DNA of 64,000 bases from Mycobacterium sp. 1081908.1 (GTDB lineage: Bacteria > Actinomycetota > Actinomycetes > Mycobacteriales > Mycobacteriaceae), in NCBI RefSeq assembly GCF_001673535.1, contig NZ_LZLY01000119.1, positions 62,001 to 126,000 of the forward strand, in the 5' to 3' direction. Numbering within the stretch: the stretch's first letter is position 1; each line of letters opens with the position of its first letter. The notes under the pieces are model-generated. The model saw only the letters and a program-made list of their open reading frames with translations, searched no databases and was not told where the DNA came from. Below are positions 1 through 7,203 of the stretch, piece after piece. Both the position numbers and the translations under genes were made by a program.

Positions 1-691
1 CCGCCTCGAGCAGCTGCATGGTGAGATAGGCCGAAAGCGTTTGGGTGATGGACGGCTTCCACACCACGGTGTTGCCCATCAGCGCGGGCGCGGTCGGCAG
101 GTTGCCGGCGATCGAGGTGAAGTTGAACGGCGTGACGGCGTAGACGAAGCCGTCCAGCGGGCGGTAGTCGCTGCGGTTCCATTCGCCGGGCCCGCTGATC
201 GGCTGCTGAGCCAGGATCTGGCGGGCGAAGGCCACGTTGAACCGCCAGAAGTCGACCTGCTCGCACGGCGAGTCGATCTCGGCCTGATAGACCGACTTGG
301 ATTGGCCGAGCATCGTTGCGGCAGCGATCTTTTCGCGCCACGGCCCGGCCAGCAGGTCGGCGGCCCGCAGGAACACCGCCGCGCGCTCATCGAAAGGCGT
401 TGCCGCCCAGTCCTTTTTCGCGGCCATCGCGGCCTCGATGGCCGCCGTCGCGTCGGCGGGAACGGCGTTGGTGAGGGTGCCCAGCGTCGCGTTGTGCCGG
501 TGCGGCTGCACCACATCGATGCGCTCGCCCCCGCCCATCCGGTGGTTGCCGCCGACGACGTGCGGCAGGTCGATCGGGTTCTCGGCCAGGGCTCTCAGCT
601 CCGCGAGCAGGCGGCTTCGTTCCGGGGATTGCGGGGCATAGTCGTGGACCGGCTCGTTTGCCGGCACCGGTACCTGGCTGATCGCGTCCAT
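1..691 (-). CDS. rocA: 1-pyrroline-5-carboxylate dehydrogenase, N-terminal part (runs off window)
   Basis: Oxidises glutamate semialdehyde/P5C to glutamate in the second step of proline catabolism. The visible 230 residues start MDAISQVPVPANEP from ATG at 691 and include the aldehyde-dehydrogenase N-terminal elements AVTPFNFTSIAGNLPTAPAL and NTVVWKPS, typical of the P5C dehydrogenase branch. The catalytic Cys and Glu lie beyond the window edge. It is divergent from the PucR-type regulator starting at 776, the arrangement of Rv1187/Rv1186c in M. tuberculosis, where the regulator (PruC) controls this gene (also called pruA). The 84-bp shared intergenic carries an inverted repeat that could be the regulator site. 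Confidence 0.9.
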   Translation of the reverse strand, partial: MDAISQVPVPANEPVHDYAPQSPERSRLLAELRALAENPIDLPHVVGGNHRMGGGERIDVVQPHRHNATLGTLTNAVPADATAAIEAAMAAKKDWAATPFDERAAVFLRAADLLAGPWREKIAAATMLGQSKSVYQAEIDSPCEQVDFWRFNVAFARQILAQQPISGPGEWNRSDYRPLDGFVYAVTPFNFTSIAGNLPTAPALMGNTVVWKPSITQTLSAYLTMQLLEA

Positions 692-734
692 GCCGCTAAG
701 GGTCCCCCGCCCGAGGTGCGATCCTGTTAGCCGA

Positions 735-770
735 TTGGACAAGAAAAGCACCGATCGGTAGTAAGATCGG
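735..770. promoter_or_regulatory. Putative regulator site in the rocA/pruC divergent promoter
   Basis: CCGATC (751-756) and GATCGG (765-770) form a perfect 6-bp inverted repeat with an 8-nt spacer, just upstream of the regulator start. A TTGGAC hexamer at 735-740 could be a -35 for the rightward gene. The location fits autoregulation and activation of rocA by the PucR-type protein, but the binding motif of this family is not established from the sequence. Confidence 0.35.
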
Positions 771-775
771 ACAAC

Positions 776-2365
776 ATGCAAACGGCGCGGGTCGGCCTGG
801 GCCAGCTGCTGCTCGCGCTGGACGCGACCCTGGTCAGCCTGGTCGACGCCCCCCGGGGCCTCGACCTGCCGGTGGGATCCGCGGCGCTCATCGATTCCGA
901 CGACGTGCGGCTGGGCCTGGCGGCGGCGGCCGGCTCGGCCGACGTCTTCTTCCTGCTCGGGGTCGCCGACGACGAGGCGCAGCGGTGGCTGCACGAACAA
1001 GCCCGCGCGCCGGTGGCCATCTTCGCCAAGGGGCCGTCGGCCGCCCTGGTGGCGACGGCGGTCGCGGCCGGGTCGGCGGTGGTGGCCGTCGAACCGCGGG
1101 CGCGCTGGGAACGGCTCTATCAATTGGTCAACCACGTCCTGGAACATCACGGGGACCGCGGCGACCCGGTCGACGATTCGGGCACCGACCTGTTCGGCTT
1201 GGCGCAGTCGCTGGCCGAACGCATCCACGGCATGGTCTCGATCGAAAACGCCCAGTCGCACGTCCTCGCCTACTCGGCATCCAACGACGAGGCCGACGAG
1301 CTGCGCCGCCTTTCCATCCTGGGCCGCGCCGGCCCGCCAGAGCACCTGAAGTGGATCGGCCAATGGGGCATCTTCGACGCGTTGCGCTCCAGCGGCGAGG
1401 TGGTGCGCGTCGCCGAGCGCCCGGAGTTGGGCCTGCGGCCGCGGCTCGCGATCGGGATCCATCAGCCCCCGGCCGGTCCGCACCTGCCGCGGCTGTTCGC
1501 CGGCACCATCTGGGTGCAGCAGGGCTCGCAGCCGCTGGCCGACGACGCCGACGAAATGTTGCGCGGCGCCGCGGTATTGGCGGCCCGAATCATCGCCCGG
1601 CTGGCCGCCCGGCCGTCCACCCATGCGCGCCGGGTGCAGCAGCTCCTCGCGCTGACCGACGGCGAGCCCGCCGACGTGCCGGCCATCGCCCGGGAGCTCG
1701 GCCTCACCGCCGACGGCGCCGCCGCGCTCATCGGCTGGGACACCACCGGCACCGGGGCCCGTCACCCCCGGCTGGCCGACGTCCTGGCGTTGAGCGCCAG
1801 CGCTTTTCGCCGCGACGCCCAGGTCGCCTCCCGCGGTTCGCGCATCTATGTGCTGCTGCCGCAGACCGCGCCGACCCGGTCGGTCACCTCGTGGGTGCGC
1901 GGCACGATCGGCGCGCTGCGCAGCGAGCTCGGCGTCGAGCTGCGGGCGGCGATCGCCGCACCGGTCGCCGGCCCGATGGACGTCGCCGCGGCGCGCACCG
2001 AGGTGGACCGCGTGCTCGACAGCGCCGAGCGACATCCGATCCTGGGACAGGTGACCACGCTGGCCGAAGCGCGGACCACCGTCCTGCTCGACGAGATCGT
2101 CACCCTGGTCGGCGCCGACAAGCGCCTGCTCGATCCCCGGATCCGCGATCTGCGGGAGCGGGATCCGATGCTGGTCGACACGCTGCGGGCCTACCTGGAC
2201 AGCTTCGGCGACGTCGGCGCGGCCGCGCACGTGCTGCGGGTGCATCCCAATACCGTCCGCTACCGGGTGCGGCGGATCGAAAAGTTGCTTGGCACCTCGC
2301 TATCGGATCCCGAAGTGCGGCTGCTGTTTTCGCTGGGATTGCGGGTGACCGAACGCCCGGCGTAG
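776..2365 (+). CDS. pruC: PucR-family transcriptional regulator of proline catabolism (PruC/Rv1186c-like)
   Basis: A 529-residue regulator with the PucR C-terminal helix-turn-helix: DTLRAYLDSFGDVGAAAHVL followed by RVHPNTVRYRVRRIEKLLG near residues 465-505. The central part resembles the GGDEF-like/CdaR domain of this family. The neighbour is rocA, divergently transcribed; the Rv1186c protein (PruC) is reported to activate the proline utilisation genes in mycobacteria, so the same role is inferred here. The ATG at 776 is the first in frame and has no strong Shine-Dalgarno, so translation from a short or absent leader is possible. Confidence 0.88.
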   Translation: MQTARVGLGQLLLALDATLVSLVDAPRGLDLPVGSAALIDSDDVRLGLAAAAGSADVFFLLGVADDEAQRWLHEQARAPVAIFAKGPSAALVATAVAAGSAVVAVEPRARWERLYQLVNHVLEHHGDRGDPVDDSGTDLFGLAQSLAERIHGMVSIENAQSHVLAYSASNDEADELRRLSILGRAGPPEHLKWIGQWGIFDALRSSGEVVRVAERPELGLRPRLAIGIHQPPAGPHLPRLFAGTIWVQQGSQPLADDADEMLRGAAVLAARIIARLAARPSTHARRVQQLLALTDGEPADVPAIARELGLTADGAAALIGWDTTGTGARHPRLADVLALSASAFRRDAQVASRGSRIYVLLPQTAPTRSVTSWVRGTIGALRSELGVELRAAIAAPVAGPMDVAAARTEVDRVLDSAERHPILGQVTTLAEARTTVLLDEIVTLVGADKRLLDPRIRDLRERDPMLVDTLRAYLDSFGDVGAAAHVLRVHPNTVRYRVRRIEKLLGTSLSDPEVRLLFSLGLRVTERPA

Positions 2366-2392
2366 TTATCCACAGTTGGCAGTTTGTCCACA
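2366..2392 (+). promoter_or_regulatory. Pair of DnaA-box-like 9-mers
   Basis: TTATCCACA at 2366-2374 and TTGTCCACA at 2384-2392 lie in the same orientation 18 bp apart, directly after the pruC stop codon and about 50 bp before the 13E12 gene. The first equals the E. coli DnaA consensus and the second the mycobacterial preferred box. No dnaA, dnaN or AT-rich unwinding region is nearby, so this is not oriC. It could be a DnaA-titrating or regulatory site. Confidence 0.45.
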
Positions 2393-2432
2393 ATTGCGCG
2401 CTTCGGGTCCGCCCGAGTCAGTGGACATGGCC

Positions 2433-2453
2433 TAGATTCGAAAGTATGTTCGA
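2433..2453 (+). promoter_or_regulatory. SOS (LexA) box overlapping -10 element and start codon
   Basis: TCGAAAgtatGTTCGA at 2438-2453 differs by one base from the palindromic mycobacterial SOS box TCGAAC-N4-GTTCGA. It begins at the last base of a TAGATT -10 hexamer (2433-2438) and covers the ATG at 2446, so LexA bound here would block initiation. The -10 spacing puts the transcript start at or next to the ATG, implying a leaderless mRNA. Several 13E12-family genes of M. tuberculosis belong to the LexA regulon. Confidence 0.75.
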
Positions 2454-3963
2454 ATTAACCCGGGCCGACGATGCGGCGGTGGTGGCCGCGATCGCCGACG
2501 GCGCCCGGGCCGAGGCCGCGGCGGCGGCTCGGCGGCTGGCGGCGATCGCCGAATGGGTGACCCGACGTGCCGATGGCCCGACGGATCGCGCGCACTGGTC
2601 GTGTGACAACTGGGACGCGATGGCCGCCGAAGTCGCTGCCGCCCAAGGCATCAGCCATGCCATGGCCTCGGGGCAGATGTATCTGGCGGTGGCGCTGCGC
2701 AACCGGCTGCCCAAGGTCGCGGCCTTGTTCGCCGAGGGCGCGATCAGCGCGCGGCTGGCTTCGGCGCTGGTATGGCACACCGATCTGATCAAAGACCCCG
2801 ACACACTGCGGCTGGTCGACGAGACGCTGGCCGCCGACGCCAAGCACTTCGGGCCGATGTCGGTGAGCCGGACCGCCCAGGCCATCGACGCGATCGTGGA
2901 TCGCCACGACCCCGCGGCCCTGCGCCGCGCGCGCGCCGGCGCCCGCGGACGCCACGTCACGATCAGCCCCGCAGACGACCAGTCCGGCACCGCATCCCTG
3001 TGGGGTTCGCTGCTGGCCACCGACGCGGCCCTGTTGGAGCGCCAACTGACCCACATGGCCGAGCAGGTCTGCCCCGACGACCCGCGCACGCTCGACCAGC
3101 GCCGCGCCGACGCGCTGGGTGCCCTGGCCGCGGGGGGCCAATGCCTGCCCTGCGGCTGCGGGAGCGCCGAATGCCGCGCCGCCGTGGAGGTCGACCCACG
3201 CGCCGGCGCGGTCGTCGTCCACGTCGTCGCCCACGAGGGCACGTTGGAGGCCCAGCCCGATCCGCACACCTCCGGGGAGCGCGCGTCGCGGCCCATCACG
3301 CCGGGGATGACACTGGCCGAGGCCCTGGCTCCGGATCCCGAACCCGACCTGGCGCCCGGACCGCGGCCCCCGGCCGCGCATCTGCTCGGCGGCGGCACGC
3401 TGCCCGCGTCGATGGTCGCCGAGCTGATCCGCGGCGGGGCCAAGGTCAGGCCGGTGCACTTTCCCGCCGATGGCCCACCCGAACCGGGCTATCGGCCCTC
3501 GGCCCAGCTGCAGCGATTCATCCGCTGCCGCGACATGACCTGTCGCTTCCCGGGCTGCGATCGGCCCGCCGAATGCGCCGACATCGACCACACCATCCCC
3601 TACCCTCTGGGGCCCACCCATCCGTCAAATCTCAAATGCCTGTGCCGAAAACATCACCTGCTCAAGACGTTTTGGCCCGGCTGGCGCGACCGGCAGTGGC
3701 CGGATGGCACCGTCGTGTGGACCTCACCGGCCGGGCGCGAGTACGTCACCCGGCCTGGCAGCAGGCTGCTGTTTCCCAGCTTATGCCTGCCCACCGGCGA
3801 ATTGCCCAGTGCCCCAACCGTATACCCACCCCTTGGGGAGCGTGGCATCATGATGCCCACCCGCCGCCGCACCCGCGAACAAGACCGCAACCGCCGCATC
3901 GACGCCGAACGTGCGCTCAACGACGAGCGCGTCGCCGAACGCAACAAGCCGCCGCCCTTCTAG
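2446..3963 (+). CDS. 13E12-repeat-family HNH endonuclease (DUF222) protein
   Basis: 505 residues: an Ala-rich DUF222 region (about 1-350) and a C-terminal HNH nuclease module with CRFPGCDRP, ADIDHTIPY and CLCRKHH (zinc-type cysteines, DH metal-binding pair and final His). Members of this family are multicopy in mycobacteria and act as dispersed repeats; their biological role is unclear although an HNH nuclease fold is evident. The start was chosen at ATG 2446 because a -10 element and SOS box sit directly on it, indicating a leaderless, damage-inducible transcript. The frame stays open far upstream, but that part is antisense-like shadow over pruC. Confidence 0.85.
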   Translation: MFELTRADDAAVVAAIADGARAEAAAAARRLAAIAEWVTRRADGPTDRAHWSCDNWDAMAAEVAAAQGISHAMASGQMYLAVALRNRLPKVAALFAEGAISARLASALVWHTDLIKDPDTLRLVDETLAADAKHFGPMSVSRTAQAIDAIVDRHDPAALRRARAGARGRHVTISPADDQSGTASLWGSLLATDAALLERQLTHMAEQVCPDDPRTLDQRRADALGALAAGGQCLPCGCGSAECRAAVEVDPRAGAVVVHVVAHEGTLEAQPDPHTSGERASRPITPGMTLAEALAPDPEPDLAPGPRPPAAHLLGGGTLPASMVAELIRGGAKVRPVHFPADGPPEPGYRPSAQLQRFIRCRDMTCRFPGCDRPAECADIDHTIPYPLGPTHPSNLKCLCRKHHLLKTFWPGWRDRQWPDGTVVWTSPAGREYVTRPGSRLLFPSLCLPTGELPSAPTVYPPLGERGIMMPTRRRTREQDRNRRIDAERALNDERVAERNKPPPF

Positions 3964-3984
3964 GCGGCGGCGGATGAGATGCCC

Positions 3985-4323
3985 CTATTGCCAGTCGACC
4001 GGCAGGTCGCCCGCATGGTTGGGGCACACATCGATAGTGGCGGCCTTCAGGACGTGCGCCGCATCCAATGGCGGCATTTCGCGGGACAGCACCACGAAGG
4101 CGTATTGCCCCGCGTACGACGAGTATCCGTTGATCATCGCGCTGGCGTGGTCGTCCATCAGCGCGCACGCCTCGCGTTCGCGGTTGGTGTCGGCGCCCGC
4201 GATGCCGGAGCCGAACCAGGCGGCCAGGGCGACGGTCGCGACGGTGATGACGGCCCGGGCGGCGCGCCGATATTGGCGCGTGTGCAATTTATACTGGCGT
4301 GTGTGCAATTTCTCGAGGGGCAT
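3985..4323 (-). CDS. DUF732-family small secreted protein
   Basis: 112 residues with a basic N-terminus, a hydrophobic segment (AVITVATVALAAWFGSGIAGA, about 23-44) and a mature part with two cysteines (EREACALMDD and TIDVCPNH), the layout of mycobacterial DUF732 proteins, whose function is unknown. The stop lies 21 bp from the convergent 13E12 stop. Oddly, residues 5-18 are a perfect tandem duplication KLHTRQY-KLHTRQY, encoded by a 21-bp imperfect repeat at 4270-4311. No good Shine-Dalgarno precedes ATG 4323, so the true start may be further in and the repeat may lie in the leader. Confidence 0.65.
   Translation of the reverse strand: MPLEKLHTRQYKLHTRQYRRAARAVITVATVALAAWFGSGIAGADTNREREACALMDDHASAMINGYSSYAGQYAFVVLSREMPPLDAAHVLKAATIDVCPNHAGDLPVDWQ
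4270..4311. repeat. 21-bp tandem duplication at the start of the DUF732 gene
   Basis: Two adjacent 21-bp units (coding strand AAATTGCACACACGCCAGTAT and its near copy) differ at only two positions, both silent, and encode KLHTRQY twice. The silent differences hint that the duplication is not brand new or that the peptide sequence is selected. Confidence 0.7.
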
Positions 4324-4395
4324 GGAAAGTTTTACCCAGGCGCCCCTGGCATTAAACCGATAAACGCGCGGAATATCTTTAATTAAATTGTCGCT

Positions 4396-4413
4396 TGCGC
4401 CAATTATGGCGCA
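4396..4413. terminator. Hairpin between the broken secreted-protein gene and the DUF732 gene
   Basis: TGCGCCA-ATTA-TGGCGCA is a perfect 7-bp inverted repeat with a 4-nt loop in an AT-rich patch, 27 bp after the pseudogene stop (4440). On the minus strand it is followed by AT-rich sequence containing ATTTAATTAAA rather than a clean U tract, so it is a weak terminator candidate. Confidence 0.35.
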
Positions 4414-4439
4414 TTAATACAGGCGTGTAATAACCGCTT

Positions 4440-4916
4440 TCAGCCCAATTGGTACGACTCGCGGGACACCCGGAAAAAGTGCCCCGTCCCGGCGTCGGTG
4501 CACGTCACCCCGGCGGGCTCGCTGTTGCAGGTGATCGTGCCGAGCGACCTGGTCTGGCCAAAGCCGAGCGCCGGCCACGCCCCGACCCCCGAACCGAGCG
4601 CCGAGTACGTGCACGTCACATAGGCCGCCTGGCCTTGGTCGAGGCGAAAATCGCGACCCAGATCCGATCCGGGCGGACACGGGCCCCCATTTTTGTCCCG
4701 GCCCACTCCGGGCGGGACCGCGTAGCTGTGGTCGCCGATCTGGCACATGGCTATCGGCAGCGGGGCGTCTTCGCCGTTGAGAATGCATCGAATGTTTTCC
4801 GACGCGGACGCGAACTGCTGCTAATTGTCGTCGGCGTGCGCGCCCGCCGCGCCGGAAAGCAAGACCGCGGGGGCGACAACGCCGACCGCCGCACCCAATG
4901 CCGAGATGGTGTTCAT
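4440..4916 (-). pseudogene. Secreted Cys-containing protein interrupted by an amber codon after its signal peptide
   Basis: The frame from ATG 4916 to the TGA at 4440-4442 would encode 158 residues. It has a strong Shine-Dalgarno (GAAGGAG, 6 nt before the ATG) and a signal peptide (MNTISALGAAVGVVAPAVLL, then SGAAGAHADDN), followed by a TAG at 4821-4823 (codon 32) and then an unbroken frame beginning QQFASASENIRCILNGED. The downstream part has paired cysteines (IRCIL, AMCQIGDH, GGPCPPG, VTCTYS, ITCNSE, GVTCTD) as expected for a disulfide-bonded exported protein. CAG to TAG is one base change and the next two codons are CAG. The family resembles short exported mycobacterial proteins of unknown function. 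Confidence 0.75.
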
Positions 4917-5036
4917 TCGATGCTCCTTCTTTTTTCACCCGCGATGTTCATCGGCGTCGCGACGATTGGCGACCTTTGCACGCCGGTAATCATCGCATCC
5001 GGCAGGGGCCGGCGCGCCACAATACTTATCTTCAGC

Positions 5037-5093
5037 ATGAAGACAATCCGAAGTCTTGCAGGGGATTTCCCTCCGGATAGGCTTCCTTGGTGA
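5037..5093 (+). CDS. 18-residue upstream ORF overlapping stf0 start
   Basis: ATG 5037 begins MKTIRSLAGDFPPDRLPW and its TGA (5091-5093) overlaps the stf0 GTG (5090-5092) as GTGA. A TATCTT hexamer at 5027-5032 would place the transcript start almost on the ATG, so the ORF may be leaderless and couple translation into stf0. The Pro-rich tail could slow ribosomes. No homology is claimed; it may simply be a leader peptide. Confidence 0.4.
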   Translation: MKTIRSLAGDFPPDRLPW

Positions 5094-5893
5094 CAGAAAA
5101 GCCGTCGTCATATTTGGTGCTGGCTTCCCAGCGCAGCGGCAGCACGCTGCTCGTGGAATCGCTGCGCGCGACCGGCGTCGCCGGCGAGCCGCAGGAGTTC
5201 TTCCAGTACCTGCCGAGCACGAGCCAGGCCCCGCAGCCGCGGCAGTGGTTCGCCGACGTGGAAGACGAGTCGATCCTGCGGCTGCTCGATCCGTTGGACG
5301 AGGGGACGCCCGACCTCGCCACGGCCGAGATCTGGCGCGACTACATCCGCACGGTCGGGCGCACACCCAACGGCGTGTGGGGCGGCAAGCTGATGTGGAA
5401 CCAGACGCCGCTGCTGTTGAACCGCGCCAAGGACCTGCCGAATCGATCGGGCGACGGCCTGCGGGCCGCGATCCGCGACGTCATCGGCGAGGAGCCGCTG
5501 CTCATCCACGTGCACCGCCCCGACGTGATCTCGCAGGCGGTGTCGTTCTGGCGGGCGGTGCAGACACGGGTGTGGCGGGGCAGGCCCGACCCGGTCCGCG
5601 ACGCGCGCGCCACCTACCACGCCGGGGCGATCGCCCACGTCGTCCGCATGCTGCGGGCCCAGGAGGAGGGCTGGCGGACCTGGTTCGTCGAGGAGGACAT
5701 CGATCGGATCGAGGTTCCCTATCCGGTGTTGTGGCGCAACCTAACTCAGGTGGTCGCCGGCATCCTCGAGGCGTTGGGGCTCGACCCGCTGCTCGCGCCC
5801 CAGCCGGCCCTGGAACGCCAGGCCGACCAACGCTCCGACGAATGGGTGGAGCGCTACCGCGCGGACGCCGAGCGAGAGGGCCTGCCGACCTAG
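5090..5893 (+). CDS. stf0: Trehalose 2-sulfotransferase
   Basis: Transfers sulfate from PAPS to the 2-position of trehalose, the first dedicated step to sulfated trehalose (sulfolipid-1 in M. tuberculosis). The protein has the 5'-PSB loop SYLVLASQRSGSTLLVESL at the N-terminus, followed by GEPQEFFQYLPSTS and the 3'-PB region LLIHVHRPDVISQAVSFWRA. It closely matches mycobacterial Stf0 along its 267 residues. GTG 5090 is preferred over the TTG three bases upstream because Stf0 proteins begin a few residues before YLVLASQRSGS and because it overlaps an upstream ORF as GTGA. No pks2, papA or mmpL8 gene is present, so the product of the pathway here is unknown. Confidence 0.92.
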   Translation: MTEKPSSYLVLASQRSGSTLLVESLRATGVAGEPQEFFQYLPSTSQAPQPRQWFADVEDESILRLLDPLDEGTPDLATAEIWRDYIRTVGRTPNGVWGGKLMWNQTPLLLNRAKDLPNRSGDGLRAAIRDVIGEEPLLIHVHRPDVISQAVSFWRAVQTRVWRGRPDPVRDARATYHAGAIAHVVRMLRAQEEGWRTWFVEEDIDRIEVPYPVLWRNLTQVVAGILEALGLDPLLAPQPALERQADQRSDEWVERYRADAEREGLPT

Positions 5894-5948
5894 ATTCAGC
5901 GCGAGCCGATCACTTGGCCGCCGGCCACGGCCGCGCCACCATTGCGTC

Positions 5949-6044
5949 GTGGACCGGTTATCCGAAGATTGGTGGGCGACACTGCTCGCCGGCGTGATCG
6001 TCGCGTTGGCGGTCGCCGGCGCGCTCCCGAAGATTCCGTGGTGA
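5949..6044 (+). CDS. 31-residue membrane microprotein upstream of the YeiH-family gene
   Basis: GTG 5949 encodes MDRLSEDWWATLLAGVIVAL followed by AVAGALPKIPW. It has one hydrophobic helix and the SEDWWA motif that, from family knowledge, is found fused at the N-terminus of many YeiH/UPF0324 transporters. Its stop is 4 nt before the transporter start, so the two are surely co-translated. The likely role is a separately encoded first helix or accessory subunit of the transporter; that is inference. Confidence 0.65.
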   Translation: MDRLSEDWWATLLAGVIVALAVAGALPKIPW

Positions 6045-6048
6045 CGCC

Positions 6049-7176
6049 GTGAGCACCGTGAGCATTCGACCCGACGAGGCCGAGGACGGATCGCCCGAGG
6101 CCGCCTTCACCAGCCGCCGCCCGCGCGACTATGTGCCCGGCATCCTCCTGCTGATCGCGGTGGGCCTGGCCGGCAAATACGCCCAGGTCTGGTGGAACAC
6201 GCTGGCCAAACACCACCACTGGACGGTGCCCGACATCGAATATGTCCTGTGGGCCATCGTGATTGGGCTGCTCATCACCAATACCGTTGGTCTGCACCGG
6301 ATATTCCGCGCCGGCGTGTTGACCTATCAGTTGTGGCTCAAGGTCGGGATCGTAGCCCTGGGTTCGCGATTCGTGCTCGGCGACATCGCCAAGCTCGGCG
6401 CCACCAGTCTGGTGCAGATCCTGGTCGACATGGCGGTCGCGGGATCCATCATTCTCGTCACCGCCCGCGCGTTCGGGCTCTCGGGCAAGCTGGGTTCGCT
6501 GCTGGCGATCGGCACCTCCATCTGCGGCGTGTCCGCGATCGTGGCCGCCAAGGGCGCCATCCGCGCGCGCAACGCCGACGTCAGCTACGCGATCGCGGCG
6601 ATTCTGGCGCTGGGCGCGGTGGCGCTGTTCGCGTTGCCACCGCTGGGACACCTCATCGGGCTCACCGATTACGAGTTCGGCCTGTGGGCGGGGCTCGCCG
6701 TCGACAACACCGCCGAAACCACCGCCACCGGCTACCTGTTCTCCGAGCACGCCGGCAAGATCGCGGTGCTGGTCAAGTCCACCCGCAACGCGCTGATCGG
6801 CTTCGTCGTCCTGGGGTTCGCGCTGTATTGGGCCGCCCGTGGGCAGGCCGACGAGATCGCCCCCGGCGCCAAGGCCAAGGCCGCCTTCGTCTGGGAGAAG
6901 TTCCCGAAGTTCGTGCTCGGCTTCCTTGCAGTCTCGGCGATCGCGACCGCCGGCTGGCTGACCAAGGGTCAGACGGCGAACCTGGCCAACGTGTCAAAGT
7001 GGGCGTTTTTGCTCACCTTCGCCGGTGTCGGGCTGACCACCGACATCCGCCAGATCGCGCGCACCGGGTGGCGCCCGCTCGTCGTCGCGGTCATCGGGCT
7101 GACCGTCGTCGCGTCGGTCTCCCTGGGGCTCGTCCTGCTCACCTCACGCGTGTTGCATTGGGGCGTAACCACGTAG
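6049..7176 (+). CDS. YeiH/UPF0324-family putative sulfate/sulfur-compound exporter
   Basis: 375 residues with about ten hydrophobic segments. Family signatures are visible: LGSLLAIGTSICGVSAIVAA, AIAAILALGAVALFALPPLG and GLWAGLAVDNTAETTATGYL. Members are annotated as putative sulfate exporters on thin evidence. GTG 6049 (VSTVSIRPDEAE) follows the 31-residue microprotein by 4 nt. Proximity to stf0, which consumes sulfate as PAPS, is suggestive of a sulfur theme but not proof. Confidence 0.8.
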   Translation: MSTVSIRPDEAEDGSPEAAFTSRRPRDYVPGILLLIAVGLAGKYAQVWWNTLAKHHHWTVPDIEYVLWAIVIGLLITNTVGLHRIFRAGVLTYQLWLKVGIVALGSRFVLGDIAKLGATSLVQILVDMAVAGSIILVTARAFGLSGKLGSLLAIGTSICGVSAIVAAKGAIRARNADVSYAIAAILALGAVALFALPPLGHLIGLTDYEFGLWAGLAVDNTAETTATGYLFSEHAGKIAVLVKSTRNALIGFVVLGFALYWAARGQADEIAPGAKAKAAFVWEKFPKFVLGFLAVSAIATAGWLTKGQTANLANVSKWAFLLTFAGVGLTTDIRQIARTGWRPLVVAVIGLTVVASVSLGLVLLTSRVLHWGVTT

Positions 7177-7203
7177 CGAGGCCAGACGGTAACCTGGCCC
7201 GCA

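Noticed and set aside
985..2445. Upstream in-frame extension of the 13E12 gene across pruC
   Set aside because: The extension is Arg/Ala/Pro-rich shadow sequence of pruC in another frame; the promoter, SOS box and family N-terminus all place the start at 2446.
2366..2445. Chromosomal or plasmid replication origin
   Set aside because: Only two DnaA boxes, no AT-rich region, no dnaA/dnaN/rep gene.
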